Positions 40,754 to 50,905 of a stretch of DNA of 64,000 nucleotides are shown here, in pieces; position 1 is the stretch's first letter; each line of letters opens with the position of its first letter. Position numbers and translations under genes: made by a program. Source of the DNA: Bettongia penicillata ogilbyi (lineage: Eukaryota > Chordata > Mammalia > Diprotodontia > Potoroidae); assembly GCA_023548195.1 (NCBI GenBank), contig JAJHZJ010000496.1:6682702-6746701 (forward strand), written 5' to 3'. A model generated the notes under the pieces. The model ran no database searches and was not told the origin of the DNA. It saw only the letters and a list, made by a program, of their open reading frames with translations.

Positions 40754-41857
40754 ATGCCTAGAAAAGGGAAGAAAAATAAGACTTTAGAGAGTTTTTTCCA
40801 ACAAATGCAAATGATCCCGACCTTCGGATCTGACGAAGATGAGGACGTATTCTTGCCATCAGGGAAAGACGTGGAGGGCGGGGCCTCAGTACCCCAGACA
40901 CCCCAGGGGGATGGCGGGTGGGCTCAGGCCCTGGAAGACATCAAAAAGGATTTTGAAAAGCACGTTAGACAGGTGGAAGAAAAACTGGGAAGGGAAATGT
41001 CAGAGATGCAACAAAAGTATGAAAAACGGGTCAATAACTTGGTAAAGGAGACCCAAAAAAATGCTGAGGAAATTAACACCTTGAAAAATAGGCTCACTCA
41101 ATTGGCAAAGGAGGTTCAAAAAGCCAATGAGGAGAAGAATGCTTTCAAAAGCAGAATGAGCCAAATGGAAAAAGAGGCTCAAAAGCTCACTGAATTTAAT
41201 AGTTCTCTCAAAATTAGAATGGAACAGATGGAGTCTAATGACTTTATGAGAAACCAAGAAATCACCAAACAAAACCAAAAGAATGGAAAAATGGAAGAGA
41301 ATGTGAAATATCTCATGGGAAAAACAACTGACCTGGAAAATAGATCCAGGAGAGATAATTTAAAAATTATGGGACTACCTGAAAGTCATGATCAAAAAAA
41401 GAGCCTAGACATCATCTTCCATGAAATTATCAAGGAAAACTGCCCTGACATTCTAGAACCAGAGGGCAAAATAAGTATGGAAAGAATCCATCGATCACCA
41501 CCTGAAAGAGATCCAAAAAGAGAAACTCCTAGGAACATTGTGGCCAAATTCCAGAACTCCCAGCTCAAGGAAAAAATCTTGCAAGCAGCTAGAAAGAAAC
41601 GATTCCAGTACTGTGGAAATACAATCAGGATAACCCAAGATTTAGCAGCTTCTACATTAAGGGATCGAAGGGCGTGGAATAGGATATTCCAGAAGGCAAA
41701 GGAACTAGGACTCAAACCAAGAATCACCTACCCAGCTAAACTGAGTATAATACTTCAAAGGAAAATATGGTCTTTCAATGAAACAGAGGACTTTCAATCA
41801 TTCTTGATGAAAAAACCAGAGCTGAAAAGAAAATTTGACTTTCAAGCACAAGAATGA
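40754..41857 (+). CDS. L1-type ORF1 protein (RNA-binding chaperone), intact
   Basis: The only convincing protein-coding frame in the window: 367 residues, ATG (A at -3) to TGA. It is a retrotransposon protein, not a host gene. Residues 1-55 are a basic then acidic N-terminal tail. About 56-200 is a long charged coiled coil rich in E/K/Q heptads (e.g. KNRLTQLAKEVQKANEEKNA), the trimerisation segment of L1 ORF1p. An RRM-like domain follows, with NLKIMGLPE at 202-210 and RNIVAKF at 260-266. The C-terminal domain (about 270-345) contains KEKILQAARKK, RITQDLAASTLRDRRAWNRI and PRITYPAKLSI, all hallmark blocks. ORF1p trimers bind their own RNA in cytoplasmic particles and assist target-primed reverse transcription. 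The length is near that of mammalian ORF1p. No ORF2 follows, so reverse transcriptase would have to come in trans. Present-day expression is unknown. Confidence 0.93.
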   Translation: MPRKGKKNKTLESFFQQMQMIPTFGSDEDEDVFLPSGKDVEGGASVPQTPQGDGGWAQALEDIKKDFEKHVRQVEEKLGREMSEMQQKYEKRVNNLVKETQKNAEEINTLKNRLTQLAKEVQKANEEKNAFKSRMSQMEKEAQKLTEFNSSLKIRMEQMESNDFMRNQEITKQNQKNGKMEENVKYLMGKTTDLENRSRRDNLKIMGLPESHDQKKSLDIIFHEIIKENCPDILEPEGKISMERIHRSPPERDPKRETPRNIVAKFQNSQLKEKILQAARKKRFQYCGNTIRITQDLAASTLRDRRAWNRIFQKAKELGLKPRITYPAKLSIILQRKIWSFNETEDFQSFLMKKPELKRKFDFQAQE

Positions 41858-42903
41858 GAAGAAGCATGAAAAAGTAAACAGCAAAGAGAAGTCTTAAGGG
41901 ACTTACCAGAAGTGAACTGTTTACATTCATACAGGGAAAGACAATATTTCTAACTCTTAAAACTTTTCAGTATCTGGGTAGTTGGTGGGAACACACACAC
42001 ACATGTACATGCATGCACACACATACACACATGCACACACATACAGAGATAGAGAGCACAGATTGAACTGAATAGGATGGGACCATACCCTAAAAGAAAC
42101 TAAGGTAAATGGTGAGAGAGAAATGTAGGGGGAGGAAAGAGAGGGAAAGGGAAGGGGGTAACTATATGTCATTTAAGAGGCAGGTAGGAGTTTTTCTTAG
42201 TGGAGGGAAAAAGAGGAGAGCTGAGAAAAAAAAAAAAAAACAAGAAGTTTACCCTCATCACATTTGACTAAACGAAGGAGTGAAATGCACACTCATTTTG
42301 GTATGAAAACCTATCTTACAGTATAAGAAAGTGGGGGAGAAAGAGATATTGCAAGGGGGGGGGATGATGGAAAGGAGGGCAAAGGGAGGAGGGAGCAATT
42401 TGAAGTCAACACTTGGGGAGGGACAGGATCAAAAGACAGAAGAGAAACAAGGAGGGGCAGGTTAGGAGGGATGGTAATCCAGTTAGTCTTATACAACACG
42501 ACTATCAGGGAGGTCATTTGCAAAACTACACAGATATGGCCTATATTGAATTGCCTGCCATCCCAAAGGGAATGGGTGGGGAGGGAGGGATGGGGAGAAT
42601 TTGGAACTCAAAGTTTTAGGAACAACTGTTGAGTATTGTTGTTGTAACTAGGAAAGAAGACATACAGTTAAGGAGGAATAGAAAGTCATCTGGCCCTACA
42701 GGAGAAAAGAGAAGATGGAGACAAGAGAAGGGAGGGATGACAGAAGAGAGGGCAGATTGGAGATAGGGAAAATTAGATTGCTTGGGGTATTGGGGTGGGG
42801 GGAGGGGATAAAAGGGGAGAAAATTTGGAACCCAAAAAATTTGTGAAAATGAATGTAAAAAATTAAATAAATAAATAAATAAAATTATAAAAAAAAATAG
42901 AAA
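41858..42903 (+). other. inner half-LINE 3' UTR and A-rich tail
   Basis: Starts just after the ORF1 stop with 'gaagaagcatgaaaaagtaaacagc' and carries a CA/CATA tract (41990-42045). Long purine-rich blocks follow (42110-42230, 42330-42470, 42640-42830), then AATAAA repeats and poly(A). Short frames on either strand are compositional. Confidence 0.85.
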
Positions 42904-42917
42904 AAAAAGAACTCGCC

Positions 42918-43473
42918 ACAAATTCCGGAGCACTGCAAGGCACGCAGAAACACAGTGGAAAAGATTTCCGTTCCAGAGAGCCCTGGAGAGCCGTCCTCAG
43001 GGGTCCATCGTGCTCCAGACAGTGGAGCCCAACCCTTGCTGTGCGGCCCCAAAGGAGCAGATCCGAGCAGGCTTCAGGGACGGAACTTCCGGCGGCCGGG
43101 AAGGTCCCTCCGCCCACAGATGCTCCAGGTCAGTGAGAGAGACGTCTAGGCTGGCCGAGAGGGGAGCGGGTTGTCTCCGTGACTCGGGCCCCCTCGGGAG
43201 GCAGCGGCAGAGGCAGTGGCGGTAGCCTGGGACTCCCAGAGCAGCAGGCAGAAGTTCAGGGACATTACCAAAGGTCTCTGCATAAACCCCCTGAGGGAAC
43301 TGAGACTGGGAGGCGGCCCTGCCCCCACCTGAGCACCAGAACTTAAGCCCACATTGAATAGCAGCCGCGCCTGCTGCGGAAAGCCCATTTGAATCTCAGA
43401 CCCCAAGGACTAGCTGGGCAGATCTAGGCAGGGGTGGGGAGTAATCTCAGAAGTCAAGTAACTGGCTGGGAAA
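42918..43473 (+). promoter_or_regulatory. outer half-LINE 5' UTR, distal part
   Basis: Continues the leader begun at 39809 and interrupted at 39900. It is G+C-rich with one ~75-bp module at about 43275-43345 (TCTCTGCATAAACCC...GGGAGGCGGCCC) where the inner copy has three. The proximal YY1-like CCAAGATGGCGG is at 39821-39832, now 3 kb upstream because of the insertion. Confidence 0.55.
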
Positions 43474-44571
43474 ATGCCCAGAAAAGAGAAGAAAAATAAG
43501 ACCATAGAAAGCTACTTTCCTGGGGGACAGATATTCCTGCCTTTCATTTCTGATGACGAGGAACAATTCTTACCATCAGGGAAAGACGTGGAGGTCGAGG
43601 CCTCTGTATCCCAGACATCCCAGGTGGATGTCCGGTGGGCTCAGGCCATGGAAGAGCTCAAAAAGGATTTTGAAAATCAAGTTAGACAGGTGGAGGAAAA
43701 ACTGGGAAGAGAAACAAGAGAGATGCAAGAAAAGCATGAAAAATGGGTCAATACTCTGCTAAAGGAGACCCAAAAAAAATGCTGAAGAAAATAACACCTT
43801 GAAAAATAGGCTAACTCAATTGGAAAAAGAGGTTCAAAAAGCCAATGAGGAGAAGAATGCTTTCCAAAGCAGAATTAGCCAAATGGAAAAAGAGGTTCAA
43901 ACGCTCACTGAAGAAAATAGTTCTCTCAAAATTAGAATGGAACAGATGGAGTCTAATGACTTTGTGAGAAACCAAGAAATCACAAAACAAAACCAAAAGA
44001 ATGAACAAATGGAAGAGAATGTGAAATATCTCATTGGAAAAACAACTGATCTGGAAAATAGATCCAGGAGAGACAATTTAAAAATTATGGGACTACCTGA
44101 AAGTCATGATCAAAAAAAGAGCCTAGACATCATCTTCCATGAAATTATTGAGGAAAACTGCCCTGAGATTCTACAACCAGAGAGGAAAATAAGTATTGAA
44201 AGAATCCATCGATCACCGCCTGAAAGAGATCCAAAAAGAGAACTAGAAACATTGTGGCCAAATTCCAGAGTTCCCAGGTCAAGGAGAAAATATTGCAAGC
44301 AGCTAGAAAGAAACAATTCCAGTATTGTGGAAATACAATCAGGATAACTCAAGATCTAGCAGCTTCTACATTAAGGGATCAAAGGGCGTGGAATAGGATA
44401 TTCCAGAAGTCAAAGGAACTAGGACTCAAACCAAGAATCACCTACTCAGCAAAACTGAGTATAATATTTCAGGGGAAAATATGGTCTTTCAATGAAACAG
44501 AGGACTTTGAAGCATTCTTGATGAAAAGATCAGAGCTGAAAAGAAAATTTGACTTTCAAACACAAGAATGA
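43474..44571 (+). pseudogene. ORF1 of the outer half-LINE, frameshifted
   Basis: Aligned with 40754-41857 it keeps start, stop and all domains but has two frame changes. An A run at 43772-43779 has eight bases where the inner copy has seven (+1), which ends the first frame at 43785 after 103 codons. Near 44241-44250 it has four bases fewer, which returns to the starting frame. The middle (about 43780-44245) therefore reads in another frame, while 44254-44571 again encodes the C-terminal domain (ITQDLAASTLRDQRAWNRIF). No single full-length protein can be made. An ORF-only view would show three separate small proteins. Confidence 0.88.
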
Positions 44572-45617
44572 GAAGAAGCATGAAAAAGTAAACAGCAAAG
44601 AAAAGTCATAAGGGACTTACCAAAAGAGAACTGTTTACATTCCTACATGGAAAGACAATATTTGTAACTCTTAAAACTTTTCAGTATTTGGGTAGTTGGG
44701 ACCACACACACACATACAGACACACACACATGTACACGTGTGCATGCACACACACATACACATATGCACGCACATACAGAGACAGAGAGCACAGAGTGAA
44801 TTGAATAGGATGGGACCATATCTTAAAAGAAATTAAGGTAAATGGTGAGAGAGAAATGTAGTGGGAGGAAAGAGGGTGAAATGGAATGGGGTAAATTATA
44901 TCTCATTCAAGAGGCAACAGGAGACTTTTTAGTAAAGGGAAAAAGAGGAGAGCTGAGAAAACAAAACAAGAAGTTTACCCTCATCACATTCGACTAAAGG
45001 AAGGAATAAAATGCACACTCATTTTGGTATGAAAACCTATCTTACAATACAGGAAAGTGGGGGAGAAGGAGATAAGCAAGGTGGGGGGAATGATGGAAGG
45101 GAGGGCAATGGGAGGAGGGAGCAATTTGAAGTCAACACTCAGGGAGGGACAGGATCAAAAGACAGAATAGAAACAATGTGGGGCAGGACAGGATGAAGGG
45201 AAATATAGTTAGTCTTACACAACACAACTATTATCGAAGTCACTTGCAAAACTACACAGATAGGGCCTAAGTTGAATTGCCTGCCTACCCAAAGGGAATG
45301 GGTGGGGAGGGAGGGATGGGGAGAATTTGGAATTCAAAGTTTTAGGAACAACTGTTTTGTATTGTTGTTGCTGCTAGGAAATAAGAAATACAGTTAAAGG
45401 GGAAAAGAAAGTCATCTGGCCCTACAGGATAAAAGGGAAGATGGGGAAAAGAGAAGGGAGGGATGATAGAAGAGAGGGCAGATTGGTGATAGGGAAAATT
45501 AGAATGCTTGGTGCATTGGAGTGGGGGGAGAGGATAAAAAGGGGAGAAAATTTGGAACCCAAAATTTTGTGAAAATGAATGTAAAAAGTTAAATAAATAA
45601 ATTTATATTAAAAAAAA
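44572..45617 (+). other. outer half-LINE 3' UTR and A-rich tail
   Basis: Closely parallels 41858-42903, including the CA tract (44704-44780), 'cctatcttacaatacaggaaagtggggg' and the final 'gtgaaaatgaatgtaaaaagtt' before AATAAATAAA and poly(A). Confidence 0.85.
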
Positions 45618-45649
45618 AGAAACTATAACTAAAAGGTGGAGTGAGTTAG

Positions 45650-46040
45650 AGGAAAATTCAGGAATGGTGATTGGCCAGTAGAAAGCATGATAGCAGGAGA
45701 TGGAATGTCATATCCTAGAACCAGGAATAAACACTAACAGAGTCTGTAGAGGGGAGATCCGAAAAGGAGGAAGGAGACAAGTTGGCAAGAGCTTTTAATG
45801 CTAAACAAAGGTAGTTTATATTTGATCCTGGAGGTGATAGGGAACTACTGTAGTTTGAATAAGGCCACAGAGAGATGCTATAATGAAATCACTTTGGGGG
45901 CTATAGGCAAGGTGAAGTGGAATGCAGAAAGGCTTAGGGGAGGGAAGTCAATTAGAAGATTCTTGCAATTGCCTGGTTGAGTGGAATGAGAACCTAGATT
46001 AGAGTTGGACTAGGGCAATGCAGAAATTTATTTGCAAATT
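45650..46040. repeat. ancient dispersed repeat, copy 1
   Basis: 'gcaagagcttttaatgctaaac...tttatatttgatcctggaggtgatagggaactactgtag' and 'attagaagattcttgcaattgcctgg' share order and wording with 57880-58150. It resembles a mammal-wide repeat I cannot name with confidence. Confidence 0.45.
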
Positions 46041-46069
46041 CAATTTAAGAGTATTTATTGAGCATTTAC

Positions 46070-46310
46070 TGTGTGTTTAGCTAGGTGGTGCTGTAAATAG
46101 AGCACAGGACCCAAAGTTGGGAAGCCCTGGTTTCAAATCTAGCCTCAGACAGTTATTAGCTGTGTGATGTTGAGTAAGTCAGTTAATATATCTATGCAGT
46201 GGGGTAATAAAAGCATCTGTTTCCCCAGGTGGATGTGAAAACCAAATGAGAATATGAGTAAAGTGCATAGCACAATGCCTGGTAGACACTTAGTAAATAT
46301 GTATTTCCTT
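46070..46310 (+). repeat. tRNA-headed SINE with L2-like end
   Basis: 'tagctaggtggtgctgtaaatagagc', 'agcctcagacagttattagctgtgtgatg', ending 'gcatagcacaatgcctggtagacacttagtaaatatg'. Confidence 0.8.
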
Positions 46311-46324
46311 CATTCGTACGTCCA

Positions 46325-46480
46325 TGTGGGTACAGCAGAAAGATTACTGGATTTGGAAAGAGAAAGACTGACTTTGAATTTTGGCTCTGCCCCTGACTTT
46401 CTGTGTTCCCTTCAAGTTATCAGTCTTCTGTATGTCTCATTTTTCTCACCTGAAAAATAAGGGAGTTGAATTAGTTCCAG
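46325..46480 (+). repeat. MIR-type SINE
   Basis: 'gtacagcagaaagattactggatttgg', 'gaattttggctctgcccctgac', 'ttctcacctgaaaaataaggg'. Confidence 0.7.
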
Positions 46481-46489
46481 ATATGATCT

Positions 46490-46580
46490 ACTTAACTTTG
46501 TGCTAAGTGTGGTGGTAGATTCATTCCAAGATGAATAGGAGACAACCCCTGGCCTCAAGAATCTTACAGAGAAAAGAGGT
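46490..46580 (-). repeat. L2 LINE 3' end, antisense
   Basis: 'tttgtgctaagtgtggtggtag' then 'acccctggcctcaagaatcttacag'. Confidence 0.6.
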
Positions 46581-46719
46581 GACCTCATTCAGGACTTCAG
46601 GGCATCTCAACTAGTTGGTATAATGATATCATCTTCTGAACAGGACCATGTTCCTTCCACATCTTAGGAGATGCTCTTAGAGAAGTGTTGTGGTTGAACA
46701 TTTCCATCATCATCATCAT

Positions 46720-46965
46720 ATAAATAACAAGAGCTAGCATTTATATAGCACTTCAAGGTGTGCAAAGTCCTTTAAAATTACTGTCATTTTATCTTCACGA
46801 TAACAGGTAGGCTCTGTTATTATTTCAACCTTACAGATGAAGAAACTGAGGCAGGTAGAGCTTAGGTAATTTGCCCAAGATCAGAAAGCTAGTGTCTGAG
46901 GAAGGATTTGAATTCCAGTCTTCCTGACTCCAGAATCAGCACTTTTTCCAACCATTTAGTTGTCT
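46720..46965 (-). repeat. MIR SINE, antisense, full length
   Basis: 'gagctagcatttatatagcacttcaaggtgtgcaaag', 'ttacagatgaagaaactgaggcagg', 'ggaaggatttgaattccagtcttcctgactcc'. Confidence 0.85.
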
Positions 46966-48009
46966 ACAGGAAACCTGGTGATGGATCTCTCTGATCATAG
47001 CTAGGATGAGCCTTGGGGGACCCAGTTTATCATCTGGCCCTTTCTCAAAGATTTTCTGTCTTTGAGGTCCTGCCAGAACTTGCGTACCACTAATATAGAC
47101 TTCAGGTTGCTTCTATGCTAAGATGAAAAATGAGAGGAGGATTTTATGGATAATATGATATATTAATGTTATTTCAGGGACTAAAAGCACTGAATACATT
47201 CTTGATTATTGTAAATGTTGAATTAAAGTTACTAATTAAAGATATTTAAATAAATGCTTCCTAACCCCTAAGGCACTTGAAGAGCATTCCAATAATTTAT
47301 AGTTGATTGTGTTATTATTTTTATTATTACCTCCTAATAAAATTAGAAGCAAAAATTATCATGGCAAGATATTTTAAAATTAAATTTATTTTAATTTAGG
47401 AGAATTTATAGTTCTTGTATAACCACATGATTGTCTCGATTGTCACGCATTCTCATAAATGAGTTCATTGCCAGCCTTCACAGACGACCTGCTTAAAAAT
47501 TTAAGAAGCACAGTATCATTTGATGAGCAGAATTTCACATTTTCTTCCCTTCCTTTTCCTTACTGTCCCCCTGGTGATTTCTGGCGGCCGATACTAAGGA
47601 CTGTCACGGATTTGTCTCACAGTCTTTATTTCCATTTTTGCATCAGAGCACGTAAAGTTGGAAATGTTTCTGTGCATTTAGAAAATGAGCAGCAGTTATA
47701 GGGGAAGTAGAGGGGTGAACATGTTCCATGTTCAAGATTTCTGTGTGAGCTGCCTGCACTGAGGCAAGAAAGGTCTGACCTTCTCCTCTTGGCACACTTG
47801 CTGTGACTGGTTACTTCCCTTTCAGACTCTGTCAGTCCTTCTCTCAGGCATACAATTAGTGTGCCAGAGGTCCATTCAAAGTAACACTGAAAGTACCTTT
47901 GGTTTTGCATAGCATGGTAATGCCTGCCCCCTCCCCCAAAAGAGCAAAACAATCCATTCTTTCTTTTTTTTTCCTTTGAGGTAGTTTTATAACCATCTAC
48001 AAAGTCAGA
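46966..48009. other. unique non-coding sequence
   Basis: No repeat called. Opposing frames of 80 codons (47459-47701, +) and 108 codons (47626-47952, -) show no domains. The + frame could be a small exon remnant but I cannot support it. Confidence 0.4.
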
Positions 48010-48115
48010 ATATGTTAGTCTTGAAGGATTTCAGAGATTTGTTCCAATTCTGTTGACCATTTTAGGGATGAGAAAATCGAGCCTGGAGAAAAAGAATGAG
48101 TTATTCAAATTTGTA
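48010..48115 (-). repeat. MIR-type SINE fragment, antisense
   Basis: 'cttgaaggatttcagagatttg' and 'cattttagggatgagaaaatcgagcctgg'. Confidence 0.6.
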
Positions 48116-48309
48116 GACTCAAATTTGAAAGGCTATTGTTGAAATTCACCTTATGTCCCAAGTAAATGTTTTGTAAAAAATTATAAGGATCTTCTTTATT
48201 AATATATGTTTTGTATAGATTTCTATGCAAAGTTATCATCAGAGCACATGAGCATAAACATGCATAAATACATACAAGAGTGGCAATAGAGGTCCATCTA
48301 CAGACATAG

Positions 48310-48985
48310 CTTACATGTCTCTTTCTCTGCCTCTTTTTCTGTCTTTTTCTCTGTTTTGTCTTTGTGGCTCTCTGTCTTCTTTCTTTCTCTCTTTTTTTCT
48401 TTCTGCCTCTGTTTTTCCATCTTTCTGTTTTGTCTCTATAGAACTCTGTTTTCCTTCCTTCCTTCCTTCCTTCCTTCCTTCCTTCCTTCCTTCCTTCCTT
48501 CCTTCCTTCCTTCCTTCCTTCCTTCCTTCCTTCCTTCCTTCCTTCCTCCCTTCCTCCCTCCCTCCCTCCCTTCCTTCCTCCCTCCCTCCCTTCCTCCCTC
48601 CCTTCCTCCCTTCCTCCCTTCCTTCCTTCCTTCCTTCCTTCCTTCCTTCCTTCCTTCCTTCCTTCCTTCCTTCCTTCCTTCCTTCCTTCCTTCCTTCCTT
48701 TCTCTATTTGCATCTGTTTCTCCATCTTTCTCTTTGGTTTGTCTCCATAGTTCTCTTGTTTTCTCTGTTTCTGTCTCTATGACATTCTCTCTCACTCCCT
48801 CTCTCCCTCTCTCTTTGTCTCTCTCTCTCCCTGTCTCTACTATCTCTGTCTCCTTTTCCTCTGTTTCTCCATTTTTCTGCATAGTATATTCTCTTTCTCC
48901 CTCTCCCTCTCTCCCTTTTCCCTTTTTTCCATCTTTCTGTTTCTTTCTTTCTGTCTCTGTCTGTCATTCTGTCTCTTGTTGTAGT
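48310..48985. repeat. (CCTT)n tract in a polypyrimidine block
   Basis: 48451-48701 is about 250 bp of CCTT tetranucleotides, with some 24 and 21 clean units on either side of a CCCTCCC-variant centre (48541-48620). Flanking C/T-rich sequence extends it to about 675 bp. The 148-211-codon frames on both strands (Pro/Ser/Phe/Leu or Glu/Gly/Arg/Lys periodic) are artefacts of the repeat. Confidence 0.97.
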
Positions 48986-49285
48986 CTATAATTTATGCTC
49001 CAGTGTCATAAGACACTTCACTGAGGAAGGGATAAGTCCCCAGAAGGATTATCTTTGACAAATAGCTTCAGGCTAACTTGAAGCCTGTGTTTAACCAGTC
49101 CTTACTCCTGACTATTTTGGTCTGCAGAATCAGTTGTGCACAGATTTACATCAGCTCTTTTGGACGAGATTTCCCTAGTCTATTAAAACTAAAAATACCA
49201 TCCCTTCAGTAAGGATTTGGTGACACAGTTCAACAACTTTTACATTTGCCTTCATGTATACATAGAGAAATTCCAGCTCCATAGT
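48986..49285. other. unique non-coding sequence
   Basis: Nothing recognised. Confidence 0.4.
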
Positions 49286-49289
49286 GGAA

Positions 49290-49346
49290 GGTGCGTGTGT
49301 GTGTATTTGTGTGTGTTCATCCTTCGATGCCAAAGAAGATCAGGAT
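49290..49346 (-). repeat. (TG)n plus end of an RTE-tailed SINE
   Basis: 'gtgtgtgttcatccttcgatgccaaagaagatca' is the antisense terminus of the SINE type at 23564 and 35024, again beside a TG repeat. The body of the SINE is missing. Confidence 0.6.
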
Positions 49347-49384
49347 CTTGAGTGCCAAATTCTGAGCTTGCACCCTCCCTTCAT

Positions 49385-49505
49385 AACTTCTGTTGATTTT
49401 GTATATGTGTGCGTATATGTATAAATATATGTGTGTATGTATATGTATGTGTAGTTATATCTGTATACACATATATACATAATATACATATACACACATA
49501 TATGC
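49385..49505. repeat. mixed (TATG)n/(CATA)n microsatellite
   Basis: Interrupted alternating purine-pyrimidine repeats. Confidence 0.9.
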
Positions 49506-49894
49506 CTTGTCTCTCCTTGTATTTTTTCATTTTTTAAAATTATTGTACCCCTACTTCCAATATTGGGCATCACACTAAGTAGTCCCTTAAATGCTCCTGT
49601 GGTTGACTGCTTCTCCCTTATTTTTTCTTATGTTTTAATTTATTGATGAATTTTTCTTTTAACACAAAAGTCAAGTCCCAAGGAATCACCTGCAAAGTGC
49701 AGTCCTCCAGCAGTTTATCAATTATTCACATAAAGGAGTTTTGTGGTATTTAATATCATGTGGCTCCATTTCACCTTTGTAGCAATTTATTTACCTAGTT
49801 GATAATGTATATGTCACTCTTCTGCCTCTGCTCTTACAATTCAGTGACATTTCATACAAGTCTTCCCATGTTGCTTTGAGTTTTGTGTTTTTGC
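49506..49894. other. unique or very worn LINE sequence
   Basis: No clear match; T-rich. Confidence 0.35.
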
Positions 49895-50046
49895 TACTCT
49901 ATATTTTCCAATAATATGTTATTACATGCAAATCAAGACTATCATATTAAAAACAAAAACATTCCAAACCACATGATTTTTTCAATAGATGCAGAAATTT
50001 TTTCTGACAAAGTACAACACTCATATTTTTTAAAAATCCTAAAAAG

Positions 50047-50130
50047 TATATGTATATATCCACATATACATATGTGTATATGCACACATGCATGTGTATA
50101 TGCACATACATACATATATGTATAAATGCA
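50047..50130. repeat. (TATG/CATA)n microsatellite
   Basis: Alternating TATA, CACA and TGTA steps inside the L1 remnant. Confidence 0.9.
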
Positions 50131-50699
50131 ATGTATTAATACAAAAAGCACCTCTCTAAACACAATGGCCACCACAATATTCAAGAGGTATATGCTGCAA
50201 ACTTTCCCAATAAATATAGGAGTATCATAAGGTTGCCCACTCTCCTCACAATTTTTGGTAGATCTAGAAAAGCTAGGAAAAGCAATGAGAAGGGAAAGAA
50301 ATTAAAAGTATTAAGATAAGCAAAGAGGAGACAAAAACTGTCTATTTAAGGATAACATGATCATTTACTTTATAAATATTCTAAGGAATCAACCATGCAA
50401 CTAAGCAACACAGTACCTTCAGCAAAGTCTGTGCTACAGAAATAAACTTACAAAATCCAATAACATGTCTATAACAACAAAATAATCTGGGAGTTAATAA
50501 TGATAAGAGAAATTCTATTCAAAATAATTATGAAATGCACTAAACATTTGGGTCAGTCTTACCAAGCTCAATCAATACTTGTAGATTCAGTTATAAAATG
50601 TTCCTTAAATAAAGGATAAATTGAACCCCTGGAAGAATATTCAGTGTTCATGACTAGGTCATGCTAATGTAATAAAATGATAGTACTTCCAAATTTAAT

Positions 50700-50905
50700 T
50701 TATTTTAGTTAATAATAATAGCTAACATTTAAGATTGAAAAAGTATTTTACATATATTATTTCATCCTCACTACAACCCTTTTAAGTAGGTGATATTATT
50801 AATTCCATTTTACAAATGAGGACATTGGCTCTGGGAGAAGTTAAATGACTCCATGTCCTCCTGACTCCAAGTCCAGTACTCTCTTATCTACTTTAAACCC
50901 TTTAA
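50700..50905 (-). repeat. MIR SINE, antisense, inside L1
   Basis: 'aatagctaacatttaagattg', 'cctcactacaacccttttaagtagg', 'ccattttacaaatgaggacattgg', 'tcctcctgactccaagtccagtactc'. Confidence 0.8.

Larger units (their letters stand above)
39887..42917 (+). mobile_element. inner half-LINE (HAL1-type), full length, inserted in the outer copy
   Basis: The element is 39901-42903, about 3.0 kb. It is flanked by the perfect 14-bp AAAAAGAACTCGCC (39887-39900 and 42904-42917; the next base also matches). The target starts with an A run, as L1 endonuclease prefers (TTTT/R on the other strand). Layout: 5' UTR of 853 bp, intact ORF1 (40754-41857), 3' UTR of about 1.0 kb and an A-rich tail with AATAAA repeats near 42863-42883. 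No ORF2 lies between ORF1 and the tail. The family matches half-L1 elements described in mammals; the name HAL1 is from general knowledge. Confidence 0.9.
39795..45631 (+). mobile_element. outer half-LINE (HAL1-type), interrupted by a second copy
   Basis: The element is 39809-45617. It is flanked by AGACACTATAACTA (39795-39808) and AGAAACTATAACTA (45618-45631), 13 of 14 identical. Its parts are 39809-39900 (start of the 5' UTR) and 42918-45617 (rest of the 5' UTR, a broken ORF1, the 3' UTR and an A-rich tail). Without the insert it is about 2.8 kb. The 3' UTR has CA repeats at 44700-44780, purine-rich blocks and no ORF2. The 5' end GAGGGGGAGGAGCCAAGATG is intact, so it was full length at insertion. 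Confidence 0.88.

Noticed and set aside
41392..41727. 111-codon minus frame inside ORF1
   Set aside because: Shadow of ORF1; the same shadow occurs in the outer copy at 44110-44352.
39887..42917. Tandem duplication of one element
   Set aside because: The 5' UTR interruption, the perfect 14-bp duplication and the A-rich tail at the junction fit a nested insertion, not a tandem duplication.
43474..44571. Three separate small proteins
   Set aside because: Alignment with the intact ORF1 shows one gene with two frame changes.
47459..47952. Opposed 80- and 108-codon frames as host exons
   Set aside because: No recognisable domain, no clear splice sites and no neighbouring exons.
48105..48991. 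Frames of 148-211 codons on both strands
   Set aside because: They are the periodic translation of the CCTT repeat (EGRK or FLPS repeats).
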